A stretch of DNA of 7,914 nucleotides from Helicobacteraceae bacterium (GCA_015488855.1 WFMY01000002.1:1-7914); one strand, 5' to 3'. Shown: positions 1-6,323, counted from the stretch's first letter. Translations and numbers: made by a program. The notes: generated by a model not told the origin, from the sequence alone.

Positions 1-1325
1 AAACCCATTAACTTATCTAAATCTATTTTCCCATAACCGTAAAAATCACTTTTTTTTCTTGTTTTATCTGTTTGGGAAACTCCTGAGTTTATACTAAAAG
101 AGCTATCTGTTGCCCAGATTGTGTTTGTACCTACTGAGAGCAACTCTATGATATAGTTACCATTGGGTAGAGTGTCAGTTACTGTAGAACTCCATTCATT
201 GTTGCCTATGCTCTGCACACTGTATAAACCATAAGTAGTATTTTTATCAAGGGAGGTTAGTCTCACATGCAAGTCACTATTTGGCGACAGTCCATAGATA
301 CCAGTGATGACAGTTGAAGTTGATGATGAAGAGCTTATCATATCATCCATATAAGGAGTATGATTGCCAATATGAGAAGTTGCGACCTGTAACAAATCTT
401 GAATCTCTCTTCTTGTTAAGTATGGATTTTTTTGTAAAGCGAGAGCTATCACTCCAGTGATAATAGGTGCAGATGCAGAGGTACCAATAAAATAAGAGGG
501 AGAGCCATTTGTGTATTCATTGTATCTAATATATCCATCATTACTAGCTCCAGCACTACCCAATGGATCAAGAGCTGTAATGCCAAGGGAGTAACCACCT
601 GGTGCTACTATGTCCAAGTTTTTTCCATAGTCACTATAGCTTGTTCTTAGGTTATCTCTATTTGTAGCACCAACACCTACAACAGAGTCCATTGCCGATT
701 CATCATTGCCCATATTTTTGTTATCATTACCGCTGGCAAACACCACTACTACATCTAAAGTGCTCATAAAGTTACGAAAGGCATCGCTTACATTTCCCGT
801 ACCCCAACTGCAGTTTATCACCTGTGCACCTGCGTTTACTGCCTGAGTGAAAAGTTCTATAAGGACAGCATCATTTAAGGAATTATTTGTTGGATATCTC
901 ACTAAGATAAGTTCAACCTCTGGAGCTACCCCCATCATCCCTATGGCATTGTTTGCAGCAGCGATAATCCCAGACACTGCTGTCCCATGATGAGAGATGG
1001 GAGTTGGAGGAGAAACATCACTTCCCACAACGCCATTTTCATCTACACTGATCGTTTTTATGATCTTATCTTTTATCTCTGGGTGAGTTGTGTCAAAACC
1101 ATTGTCTATAACTGCTACTTTGACCCCCTTGCCAGAGTAAGAGTAAAAAACATTTTGGGGATTAATATGTGCATTATTATTTATAGCATTACGATTATAA
1201 AATCCACTATTATAATTTATGCTCCATTGCTGATAAAAAAGTGGATTTGTGTTGCTAGAATCTGAAGTGCTATTGGAACATCCTAAAAAAACCGATATGA
1301 TTAAAATGGCTAAAGAGAGCTTCAT
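1..1325 (-). CDS. S8 (subtilisin-like) serine protease, predicted lipoprotein, C-terminus cut by window edge
   Basis: Reading from the ATG at 1325 gives 441 residues open to the window edge, with no stop. Residues 1-16 form a lipoprotein-type signal (hydrophobic run ending FLGC, Cys16); Ser at +2 would favour the outer membrane if Lol rules apply. The subtilase triad is complete: Asp74 (VAVIDNGFD), His113 (SHHGTAVSG) and Ser283 (GTSASAP), with oxyanion Asn200 (ASGND). The block NPLFYQQW near residues 27-34 matches the usual start of the mature catalytic domain. The closing motif YGYGKIDLDKL (429-439) shows that the protease fold is almost complete at the edge. Residues about 326-425 are an unusual Ser/Thr-rich, probably beta-rich insert ahead of that motif. 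There is no propeptide in this chain: the gene upstream encodes one. The start overlaps that gene's stop as ATGA, and the local ribosome site is weak, which suggests translational coupling. Likely role is proteolysis in the periplasm or at the cell surface; substrate unknown. Confidence 0.93.
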   Translation of the reverse strand, partial: MKLSLAILIISVFLGCSNSTSDSSNTNPLFYQQWSINYNSGFYNRNAINNNAHINPQNVFYSYSGKGVKVAVIDNGFDTTHPEIKDKIIKTISVDENGVVGSDVSPPTPISHHGTAVSGIIAAANNAIGMMGVAPEVELILVRYPTNNSLNDAVLIELFTQAVNAGAQVINCSWGTGNVSDAFRNFMSTLDVVVVFASGNDNKNMGNDESAMDSVVGVGATNRDNLRTSYSDYGKNLDIVAPGGYSLGITALDPLGSAGASNDGYIRYNEYTNGSPSYFIGTSASAPIITGVIALALQKNPYLTRREIQDLLQVATSHIGNHTPYMDDMISSSSSTSTVITGIYGLSPNSDLHVRLTSLDKNTTYGLYSVQSIGNNEWSSTVTDTLPNGNYIIELLSVGTNTIWATDSSFSINSGVSQTDKTRKKSDFYGYGKIDLDKLMG

Positions 1326-1732
1326 CTTATTTTTACTTCGCGTATGAAATTTGGATGTGCGAACTTCACACTTTTAAGCTTATAGATTTGGTTTGATATC
1401 TTCAAAGCATCTGAGAGTGCATCTACTTTAAAAAGATAAGTGTTTTTGTATATTTTCTTCATCAGCACCAGTTTGTAATCTCTCATAACCCTATCAACAC
1501 TATCTGCATCATTAAACTGTATGATAAGTTGCTTCGAGACACCTATGCGAGTGCCATTTGGTGTTTTGTAATACTTAGTTGCAGAGGGTATCCTTGCCCC
1601 TGATCTCTTACTTATACTCTGTGTATCCATAGGCGACAGATCTATTTTTTTACCATTATTATAGTAAAAAGCATCGCCAAAAAGATGGCTCATAAAAACA
1701 CTAGATATAAGTAAAATAAGATAAATTTTCAA
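1322..1732 (-). CDS. Secreted stand-alone subtilase propeptide-like protein (possible chaperone/inhibitor of the adjacent S8 protease)
   Basis: This 136-residue protein starts at TTG (1730-1732), with GGAG seven bases upstream; there is no in-frame ATG before the signal peptide. Residues 1-21 look like a Sec signal peptide (LILLISSVFMSHLFGDA). The next part, FYYNNGKKIDLSP (22-34), then YYKTPNGTRIGVSKQLIIQF, then the C-terminal VKFAHPNF (122-129), match my recollection of the layout of N-terminal propeptides of bacterial subtilases. Such propeptides end in a short strand of the form v-y-A-x-P-N-f just before the catalytic domain. Family knowledge: propeptides fold the protease and inhibit it until cleaved. 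Here the propeptide is its own gene, ending in an ATGA overlap with the S8 gene. I infer that it acts in trans in the periplasm. It contains no protease catalytic motif. Confidence is high that the gene is real, moderate on the propeptide role. Confidence 0.82.
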   Translation of the reverse strand: MKIYLILLISSVFMSHLFGDAFYYNNGKKIDLSPMDTQSISKRSGARIPSATKYYKTPNGTRIGVSKQLIIQFNDADSVDRVMRDYKLVLMKKIYKNTYLFKVDALSDALKISNQIYKLKSVKFAHPNFIREVKIR

Positions 1733-1809
1733 TAGATAGCTCCAAGTTCTCTATCTACACTAGAGTACATTTTCTTATGTTTATATTTTTTAAAAAGTTT
1801 GTTTAACAT
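1729..1809 (-). CDS. Small 26-residue basic ORF at the head of the protease operon
   Basis: An ATG at 1807-1809 is preceded by AAGAAGG (1817-1823) with a seven-base spacer, downstream of a good -10 box. The product is 26 residues: Lys-rich in its first half (LNKLFKKYKHKK) and ending in VDRELGAIY. Its stop TGA overlaps the TTG start of the propeptide gene (TTGA), and that gene's GGAG ribosome site lies inside its last codons. It has no signal peptide, membrane segment or cysteine. I do not recognise it. It could be a true small protein or a leader peptide whose translation opens or couples the weak TTG start behind it. The properly spaced ribosome site and exact stop/start overlap argue against chance, but 27 codons are too few for certainty. 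Confidence 0.5.
   Translation of the reverse strand: MLNKLFKKYKHKKMYSSVDRELGAIY
1740..1743 (-). promoter_or_regulatory. Ribosome binding site deciding the TTG start of the propeptide gene
   Basis: GGAG on the minus strand lies seven bases before the TTG at 1732. It supports TTG as the true start; the first in-frame ATG (codon 14) would remove most of the signal peptide. The site lies within the coding sequence of the 26-residue ORF, so upstream translation passes through it. Confidence 0.6.
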
Positions 1810-1845
1810 TCTCCGACCTTCTTAAGTAACTCTCCATAAAGCAAA

Positions 1846-1851
1846 ATTATA
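1846..1851 (-). promoter_or_regulatory. -10 box of the small ORF-propeptide-protease operon
   Basis: A perfect TATAAT on the minus strand, in the context GCTATAATTTTG, lies about 36 bases before the small-ORF ATG. The space between it and the kinase stop (1868) is only 16 bases, so any upstream element lies in the kinase gene. No convincing -35 hexamer is visible, which is usual for Campylobacterota vegetative promoters. The same 12 bases recur at the J-domain gene promoter (6208-6219). Confidence 0.6.
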
Positions 1852-1867
1852 GCGTAACTTTAAGTAC

Positions 1868-2572
1868 CTACTGAAACTCTAAAGTAAATACACTCCCCAT
1901 CGTGTTCTTAGACTTGGCACTGACCTCTACAGCCATGGCATCACAGAGTCGTTTTACGATGTCTAGTCCTATCCCATGTCCTTCACTTTGCTCTTTGTAG
2001 GAGCGTTTAAAAACCTCTTTGGGATTTTGTATGCCACGACCAAAGTCCTCTATAAAAAGTTTTTGTGCATTGGAGTAGATCTTCACTAGACCATTTTCAT
2101 GGTTGTACTTACAAGCGTTTGAGAGAAGATTTGAGATCACCTGAGTGATGGCATCTTGGTTTACCTCAACAAAAAACGCTTCATCATCTACTCGTATCTC
2201 TATGTTTGGGTAGATCTTTTTATGGGTTTGTGCAAGCTCTTGGATGATCTCTACAAGATTGATTTTTTGCACCTTGAGTGCATTTTCTTGGAGTAAAACC
2301 GTGAGATTATTTTGTATCTCTTGGATATGCTCAGCACTCGCTTTGATGCGTTGTAAGTTTTTGTTGTCCACAAAACCATCTTTTTTTTCAAGGAGTTTTA
2401 TGTTGAGGAGTATCGAAGTGATGGGGGTGTTAATATCGTGGATGATATCTTGAGAAAAGTTATCTAACTTTTGCAAGGTTAGTTGATGTTTTTTTCTTTC
2501 TTTTTTAAAAATATAATACCCAGAGGCTAAAAGGATGAGCATCACAAAAGCAAAAATAAAACTACTTATCAA
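1868..2572 (-). CDS. Small membrane sensor histidine kinase of a two-component pair
   Basis: This 234-residue kinase has one N-terminal membrane segment (about 4-22) followed at once by the dimerisation helix with phospho-acceptor His45 (DIIHDINTP). The ATP-binding domain shows the N box NLLSNACKYN (148-157), the G1 box EDFGRGI (Asp176) and the G2 box GHGIGL (198-203). There is no periplasmic loop, HAMP or PAS domain, so it probably senses through the membrane segment or a partner protein. The start is TTG at 2570-2572, overlapping the regulator gene by 11 bases, with AGGG seven bases upstream. The in-frame ATG at codon 11 would cut the membrane segment short. The overlap implies translational coupling with the regulator, its presumed partner. 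The signal and target genes are unknown; co-transcription with a cytochrome gene hints at respiration or redox. Confidence 0.93.
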   Translation of the reverse strand: MISSFIFAFVMLILLASGYYIFKKERKKHQLTLQKLDNFSQDIIHDINTPITSILLNIKLLEKKDGFVDNKNLQRIKASAEHIQEIQNNLTVLLQENALKVQKINLVEIIQELAQTHKKIYPNIEIRVDDEAFFVEVNQDAITQVISNLLSNACKYNHENGLVKIYSNAQKLFIEDFGRGIQNPKEVFKRSYKEQSEGHGIGLDIVKRLCDAMAVEVSAKSKNTMGSVFTLEFQ

Positions 2573-3215
2573 GCTTATACCCTATCCCTTTTTGAGAACT
2601 TATCCTCAGACCCATCTTTCTAAGCTTTGAGAGATACACCCTCAATGCACCATCACTTGATTCACCTCGGTTCTCTAACTCATAAAGAAGCTCATCTTTT
2701 GACACTGTTTTGTCTAGGTTTTTGAAAAATATTTGGAGGAGTTTTTTCTCTTGTGGACGCACTTGGATGGGAGTATTTTGACTATCGAAAAGCTCATTTC
2801 GTGAGATCACATATCTTAGTGCATCATAAACTATCTCATCACTCTTAGAGTCAAAAGATTTTCGTAAAATCGCCTTGATGCGTACCACTAACTCATCAAA
2901 ATCAAAAGGTTTTTTTACATAGTCCTCAGCTCCAAGTTCAAAACCACGAGAGAGGGACTTGATATCGTTCATCGAGGTTAAAAAAAGAGCTGGGGTAAAG
3001 TTATGTGCTCCGCGAAACATCTCTAAAAGTTCAAATCCATTAAAGTCAGGGATGTTCACATCCAAGATAAAAAGCTCAAACTCCCCATTTGAACTCAACT
3101 CTAAAGCCTCATTGCCACTACTAGCATGGGCAACCCCATACCCTTCAAACACCAACAACTCTTGCAAAGTTTCACTCAGTATCTCATCATCTTCTACAAG
3201 TAGTATTCTTGCCAT
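2562..3215 (-). CDS. OmpR/PhoB-family response regulator
   Basis: This 217-residue cytoplasmic protein has an N-terminal receiver domain (1-115) with acidic pocket Asp9-Asp10, phospho-acceptor Asp52 (LFILDVNIP), switch Thr80 (LFLTS) and Lys102 (KKPF). Residues about 125-215 are a winged-helix DNA-binding domain, with the family-typical RPQEKKLLQIF, DGALRVYLSKLRKMG and closing GIGYKLDK. It should be phosphorylated by the kinase encoded next and bind DNA as a dimer. The start is ATG at 3215, with AAAGGATG ten bases ahead. It follows the cytochrome gene by 20 bases on the same strand, so the two are probably on one mRNA. The recognition site and target genes cannot be read from this window; the cytochrome promoter upstream (near 4399) is the obvious candidate. 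Confidence 0.96.
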   Translation of the reverse strand: MARILLVEDDEILSETLQELLVFEGYGVAHASSGNEALELSSNGEFELFILDVNIPDFNGFELLEMFRGAHNFTPALFLTSMNDIKSLSRGFELGAEDYVKKPFDFDELVVRIKAILRKSFDSKSDEIVYDALRYVISRNELFDSQNTPIQVRPQEKKLLQIFFKNLDKTVSKDELLYELENRGESSDGALRVYLSKLRKMGLRISSQKGIGYKLDK

Positions 3216-3235
3216 CTAAGCTACATCCTTTAAAC

Positions 3236-4366
3236 CTAAAAAGAAAAGGTTTGCGTCTTTAGGACCTTTACTTTAGTGATATTTTTACTCTTTATGAGAC
3301 CCAACTCTTTTGCTTTTTGTTTAGAGATTCTTCTCACCCCTAAAGTCAAGTTAAGTTTGTCTCCTGCTTGGAGTTTTTGAGTAAACATTATATCTTTTTT
3401 TGCATAGATTAGCGTGTCTTTGATGCTCATATTTGCATTCCAAGGCATCACCTCTTTGTCATCTTTACCTAAAACTCTAGTGAAGATATATGGCTTCAAC
3501 TCTATCACTTTAGAACCTCGGATAATCTTTGCCTCTAAAACACCTTCACGAAAAGATTGACCAAAAAGAGCATGATTAGATTTGTTGAGTATTTTTAACT
3601 CGAAACCCTGTGCATTTTTTTGTACTTTAAACTCTATATATTTTCCCATATCTTTAGTTCTATGCTGGATTCCAGCTATCCCGTGGTAGGCATGGGTTTT
3701 TGTTTCATGAATGGTAACTTTTGTCCCAATAACCTGAGGCATGTGACAGGTTATACAAGTATTTTTATCATTTTTATCTATCATTGCATCAAGCATACTG
3801 ATGTCAAAACTATGCTCATTGTCAGTGTGAGAGTGACAACCCATACAAACATTTCCATTGTAAAAATTTTCATTATTGTAGTCTATCTTATGGTAAGGGG
3901 AGTTTCGTGACTCTTTTACGAGTCCAAACCATGAACTTTTTGTCTCATAAGAGGCTTGTGGGTTCCCTTTTTTATCAGCTTGAGCAGTATAAAACTCCCG
4001 TTTCTTCCCATTGAGTATATTTGTATTTGAGAGGTTCCCCTCCTCCACATCTTTGATACTATGACAATACGCACAGGAGATAGGTTCCTCTTTTTGCACC
4101 TCATTGTATTCTAACACTCCTGTATTGAGTGCTTTAAGATCACTTGGAGAGTGACACTTAGCACAACTGTATCCTTTTGCATTTTTTGGATGTTTATCCC
4201 ACAATGCTTTATGGATAGGGTCGTTCACTGTAGATGCTTTACGATGGGAAGATTGGTAATACTCACCATAGATAAGTGGATGACATTTTTGACATATCTT
4301 AGAATCATTTGCCTCAACAAAAGATATAATAAACAATATCCCAAGAAGTGATAAAAATAATTTCAT
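3236..4366 (-). CDS. Periplasmic five-heme cytochrome c, cytochrome c554-like
   Basis: This 376-residue protein has a signal peptide (1-19, ending VEA) and five CXXCH heme sites: Cys25-His29, Cys68-His72, Cys98-His102, Cys174-His178 and Cys204-His208. The fifth, CITCHMP, is a form common in cytochrome c554/nitrite reductase-type multiheme proteins. Non-motif histidines (41, 52, 59, 159, 180, 185, 220, 225, 228, 235) offer distal ligands. Residues about 240-376 contain no heme motif and look beta-rich, a possible docking or catalytic accessory domain. It should carry electrons in the periplasm; donor and acceptor are not identifiable, and I would not name it as a specific reductase. The start is ATG 4366, with AAAGGGA six bases ahead. 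It is first in an apparent operon with the regulator and kinase, so the signalling pair may control it or the pathway it serves. Confidence 0.9.
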   Translation of the reverse strand: MKLFLSLLGILFIISFVEANDSKICQKCHPLIYGEYYQSSHRKASTVNDPIHKALWDKHPKNAKGYSCAKCHSPSDLKALNTGVLEYNEVQKEEPISCAYCHSIKDVEEGNLSNTNILNGKKREFYTAQADKKGNPQASYETKSSWFGLVKESRNSPYHKIDYNNENFYNGNVCMGCHSHTDNEHSFDISMLDAMIDKNDKNTCITCHMPQVIGTKVTIHETKTHAYHGIAGIQHRTKDMGKYIEFKVQKNAQGFELKILNKSNHALFGQSFREGVLEAKIIRGSKVIELKPYIFTRVLGKDDKEVMPWNANMSIKDTLIYAKKDIMFTQKLQAGDKLNLTLGVRRISKQKAKELGLIKSKNITKVKVLKTQTFSF

Positions 4367-4398
4367 GAAATTTCCCTTTAAATTATTTCAGAAATGGT

Positions 4399-4404
4399 AT
4401 CATA
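4399..4404 (-). promoter_or_regulatory. Possible -10 box of the cytochrome/two-component operon
   Basis: TATGAT on the minus strand (five of six matches to consensus) lies about 32 bases before the cytochrome ATG, in the short gap between divergent genes. No good -35 is seen at 16-18 bases; a TTGATA at 4430-4435 is too far away. An activator such as the co-encoded regulator could compensate, but no clear repeat was found. Confidence 0.35.
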
Positions 4405-4416
4405 AATACACTCTTA

Positions 4417-4425
4417 TGCTATTAT
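4417..4425 (+). promoter_or_regulatory. Extended -10 promoter of the DUF234-like gene
   Basis: TGCTATTAT combines a TG extension with a five-of-six -10 hexamer (4420-4425). A transcript starting near 4432 would have a leader of about 25 bases carrying AAAAGGA (4443-4449), seven bases before the ATG. It lies back to back with the putative cytochrome promoter. Confidence 0.45.
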
Positions 4426-4456
4426 TTTATATCAAGCTTCATAAAAGGATGGTTCG

Positions 4457-5365
4457 ATGATAAAAAAACTACTCATAGAACAGTTTCGTCACTTCTACTT
4501 TGGACACTATTATGATGAGATGGAAAAACTTATACAACACTTTGGAGTCTTTGGTGGCTTAGACATCAAAGTAGATGCAACGCTTGATATAAAAGAGCTT
4601 ATCCATCTACACATCATAAACAACTTTGAACAACTCAATAAAAAAATCCTCACTTTAATTGAAAACGACCCCATAAAGATACGCTTACTTCAAGCCTTAG
4701 CTGTAGGTGACAGACGCATCTTCTCCGCTTTTAAAAGAGCTGGGCTCAACAATGGAAATGGTGGTGCTGCACTTGAGTTTTTGAAAGAGAAAGGACTTGT
4801 ATCTTTGGAGTATTCACGAGAAAAACATCCAAAAGATATCTACCCTGACACAAAACTTAAAAGAGAACTTGCTAGACATAGGATCTCTCATAAAGTCCTT
4901 TTCAACCATCCATTTATCCGTTTTTGGTTTTACTTTGTTGTACCTCATACACATGATATACAAAATGGAAAATTTGATTCTTTTTTTGAACACTTTGATG
5001 CGAAGCACAACCAATATACCTCTTTAGTCTTTGAGGAACTCTCCGCATTATTACTTAACTATAACTTACGAGATGCACAGATACTTAGCAGTGGAAGTTA
5101 TTGGGATATGAATATTGAGATAGACATCCTGACACTAACAAACAAGGGGGATATCTATGTTGGTGAATGCAAATGGAAAAATCATAAGATAAATAAAAAA
5201 GAACTCCACAAGCTCAATGAAAAATGTGAAAAACTTGGGATAGAACCAACTCAGACCATATTTTTTTCAAAAAGAGGATTTTCCAAGGAGTTACAAAGCC
5301 TCCAAGGAAGCAATCTAGCACTCTATAGTGCTAAAGATTTTAAAGCACTTCTTAAGAGTAGATAA
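4457..5365 (+). CDS. DUF234-like protein with PD-(D/E)XK nuclease signature, lacking the usual ATPase domain
   Basis: This 302-residue protein resembles the C-terminal half (DUF234) of the archaeal-type ATPase family. Residues about 70-140 look like a winged-helix region (NGGAALEFLKEKGLVSLE). PFIRFWFYFVVP (152-163) is the typical FW-rich DUF234 block. The C-terminal part carries a restriction-endonuclease-fold pattern: Glu194 (VFEEL), Glu221 and Asp223 (IEIDIL), then Glu237-Cys-Lys239-Trp (VGECKW). Related proteins usually have an N-terminal P-loop ATPase; no Walker A motif is seen here, and residues 1-65 are too short for one. The active-site residues appear intact, so nuclease activity is possible but unproven. 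It has its own promoter, a good ribosome site and ATG start, and ends 15 bases from the convergent J-domain gene. It is not clearly part of a toxin or defence operon. No signal peptide is seen, so it should be cytoplasmic. Confidence 0.85.
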   Translation: MIKKLLIEQFRHFYFGHYYDEMEKLIQHFGVFGGLDIKVDATLDIKELIHLHIINNFEQLNKKILTLIENDPIKIRLLQALAVGDRRIFSAFKRAGLNNGNGGAALEFLKEKGLVSLEYSREKHPKDIYPDTKLKRELARHRISHKVLFNHPFIRFWFYFVVPHTHDIQNGKFDSFFEHFDAKHNQYTSLVFEELSALLLNYNLRDAQILSSGSYWDMNIEIDILTLTNKGDIYVGECKWKNHKINKKELHKLNEKCEKLGIEPTQTIFFSKRGFSKELQSLQGSNLALYSAKDFKALLKSR

Positions 5366-5380
5366 CTGGCTCTTTCTAAA

Positions 5381-6184
5381 CTAAGAGACGATTCGTAGGG
5401 CTTCGTATGCCTCACGCAGAAGTTGAAACTTCTGTGTATAATGGTTTATCATATGTGGACTATCATGGATGATCTTATCTGGATGATATACTTTTACCAA
5501 TTTTTTATAACTTTTTTTCAGTGCATCTTGACTTGCACCGATAGGGCATTCTAAGACTGTATAAAAACGATTATGGACAGTGTCTTCTTCCTCTTTACAT
5601 AAGTCTCCAAAACTAAAGTTTGCAAAATCACTATAAAGCTTACTCATGAAATGATTATCATAAGTATATTGGATTTGATAATGTAGGATATGGCGTTTGT
5701 TTAAAGCTCTTTCTAGTCGAGTTTTTGCTTTGTAGTCACTCACATCTATCACTAGACTTGAGTCTGTACCTCGTTCAACATAAATTTCAAGTTGTGAACG
5801 AAGATAATTTAAAATCCAAGAGTTTGGATAATCCAAAGTGATAAGCACTGTATCTTTATCATACGCATAAAGGTTTACTTTTACATTTTCTGGGTCTTGC
5901 AACTTATGGAGTTCTATCTTGATAGGTTGCAAACCAAATTTAAGCATAGAACGCAAAAAGAACTCATAGTCAAAGTCATGAGTTGCAGCATGATGTTGTG
6001 AAAGTCGCGATAAAAACTCCTCTCTCACATCTGTTAGAGTTTCATTTCTAAAAACCAACACAGCCTTTGGCAAAAAGAGCATGCCACGGGCATGATGATT
6101 TAAAAACTCTTTCATCCAAGGGGTGTTAAGGGTATCAAATCCTGTAGTGATAAGTATGAGATTATTTCTAAGAACTATATCCAT
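5381..6184 (-). CDS. C-terminal J-domain (DnaJ-like) protein with unrecognised N-terminal region
   Basis: This 267-residue cytoplasmic protein ends in a J domain (about 206-267): NRFYTVLECPIGASQDALKKSYKKL, the invariant His234-Pro235-Asp236, and the last helix FQLLREAYEALR. J domains stimulate the ATPase of DnaK (Hsp70). The first 200 residues are not the Gly/Phe, zinc-finger or client-binding regions of classical DnaJ. They contain no membrane segment and look like a mixed alpha/beta domain (for example VLITLDYPNSWILNYL and SLVIDVSDYKAKTRLE) that I do not recognise. It is probably a specialised co-chaperone that brings a particular client or site to DnaK. The start is ATG 6184, with AAGGTGG (6188-6194) three bases ahead and a TATAAT box at 6212. 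It is monocistronic here, divergent from purF and convergent with the DUF234-like gene; neither neighbour suggests the client. Confidence 0.9.
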   Translation of the reverse strand: MDIVLRNNLILITTGFDTLNTPWMKEFLNHHARGMLFLPKAVLVFRNETLTDVREEFLSRLSQHHAATHDFDYEFFLRSMLKFGLQPIKIELHKLQDPENVKVNLYAYDKDTVLITLDYPNSWILNYLRSQLEIYVERGTDSSLVIDVSDYKAKTRLERALNKRHILHYQIQYTYDNHFMSKLYSDFANFSFGDLCKEEEDTVHNRFYTVLECPIGASQDALKKSYKKLVKVYHPDKIIHDSPHMINHYTQKFQLLREAYEALRIVS

Positions 6185-6211
6185 ATTCCACCTTTCATTA
6201 CATAATCCAAA

Positions 6212-6217
6212 ATTATA
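6212..6217 (-). promoter_or_regulatory. Extended -10 promoter of the J-domain gene
   Basis: On the minus strand TGCTATAAT gives a perfect -10 hexamer with a TG extension, 27 bases before the ATG at 6184. The short leader holds the AAGGTGG ribosome site. No clear -35 is seen. Confidence 0.6.
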
Positions 6218-6295
6218 GCATTTTCTGTTCCATTTAAATCAGCAAACATAATGAAAATATTCTCTTTATTTAAACTATCTATGTACAAATTGCAG

Positions 6296-6301
6296 TATAA
6301 T
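6296..6301 (+). promoter_or_regulatory. -10 box of purF
   Basis: A perfect TATAAT lies 49 bases before the purF TTG start. The expected start of transcription, about 6308, falls inside the palindrome at 6306-6323. No consensus -35 lies 16-18 bases upstream, as is usual for this phylum. Confidence 0.55.
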
Positions 6302-6305
6302 TCTG

Positions 6306-6323
6306 CACAAAATTAATTTTGTG
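6306..6323. promoter_or_regulatory. 18-base perfect palindrome at the purF transcription start, possible operator
   Basis: CACAAAATTAATTTTGTG is identical to its reverse complement over all 18 bases and starts four bases after the -10 box. A dimeric repressor bound here would block purF initiation. I cannot assign it to a known regulator. As RNA it could form only an AT-rich stem with almost no loop, so a DNA site is the likelier reading. Confidence 0.45.

Noticed and set aside
987..1265. Plus-strand open frame of 92 residues
   Set aside because: It lies antisense to the S8 protease gene, whose catalytic motifs are complete in the other strand, and it shows no ribosome site or recognisable protein pattern.
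1322..1325. The propeptide/protease split as a simple frameshift in one gene
   Set aside because: The second gene begins with a complete lipoprotein signal peptide before the catalytic domain, which a frameshift would not create.
1821..1860. Inverted repeat CTTAA...TTAAG and repeated GTAACT between the kinase and the small ORF
   Set aside because: The arms are five bases and far apart, and the GTAACT copies are direct repeats, so no terminator or operator is supported.
3620..3910. Plus-strand open frame of 96 residues and similar frames at 2244-2453, 2959-3219 and 4151-4351
   Set aside because: They are antisense shadows of the cytochrome, regulator and kinase genes, which have full motif support.
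4430..4435. TTGATA as a -35 box for the cytochrome operon
   Set aside because: It lies 25 bases from the candidate -10 box, too far for a standard promoter spacing.
4797..5027. Plus-strand 76-residue frame and the antisense frame at 4814-5014 within the DUF234-like gene
   Set aside because: Both overlap a well-supported 302-residue gene and have no features of their own.
5370..5387. Hairpin CTCTT...AAGAG between the convergent genes as a bidirectional terminator
   Set aside because: The stem has only five pairs with an eight-base loop, overlaps the J-domain gene's stop and has no T run, so it is too weak to call.
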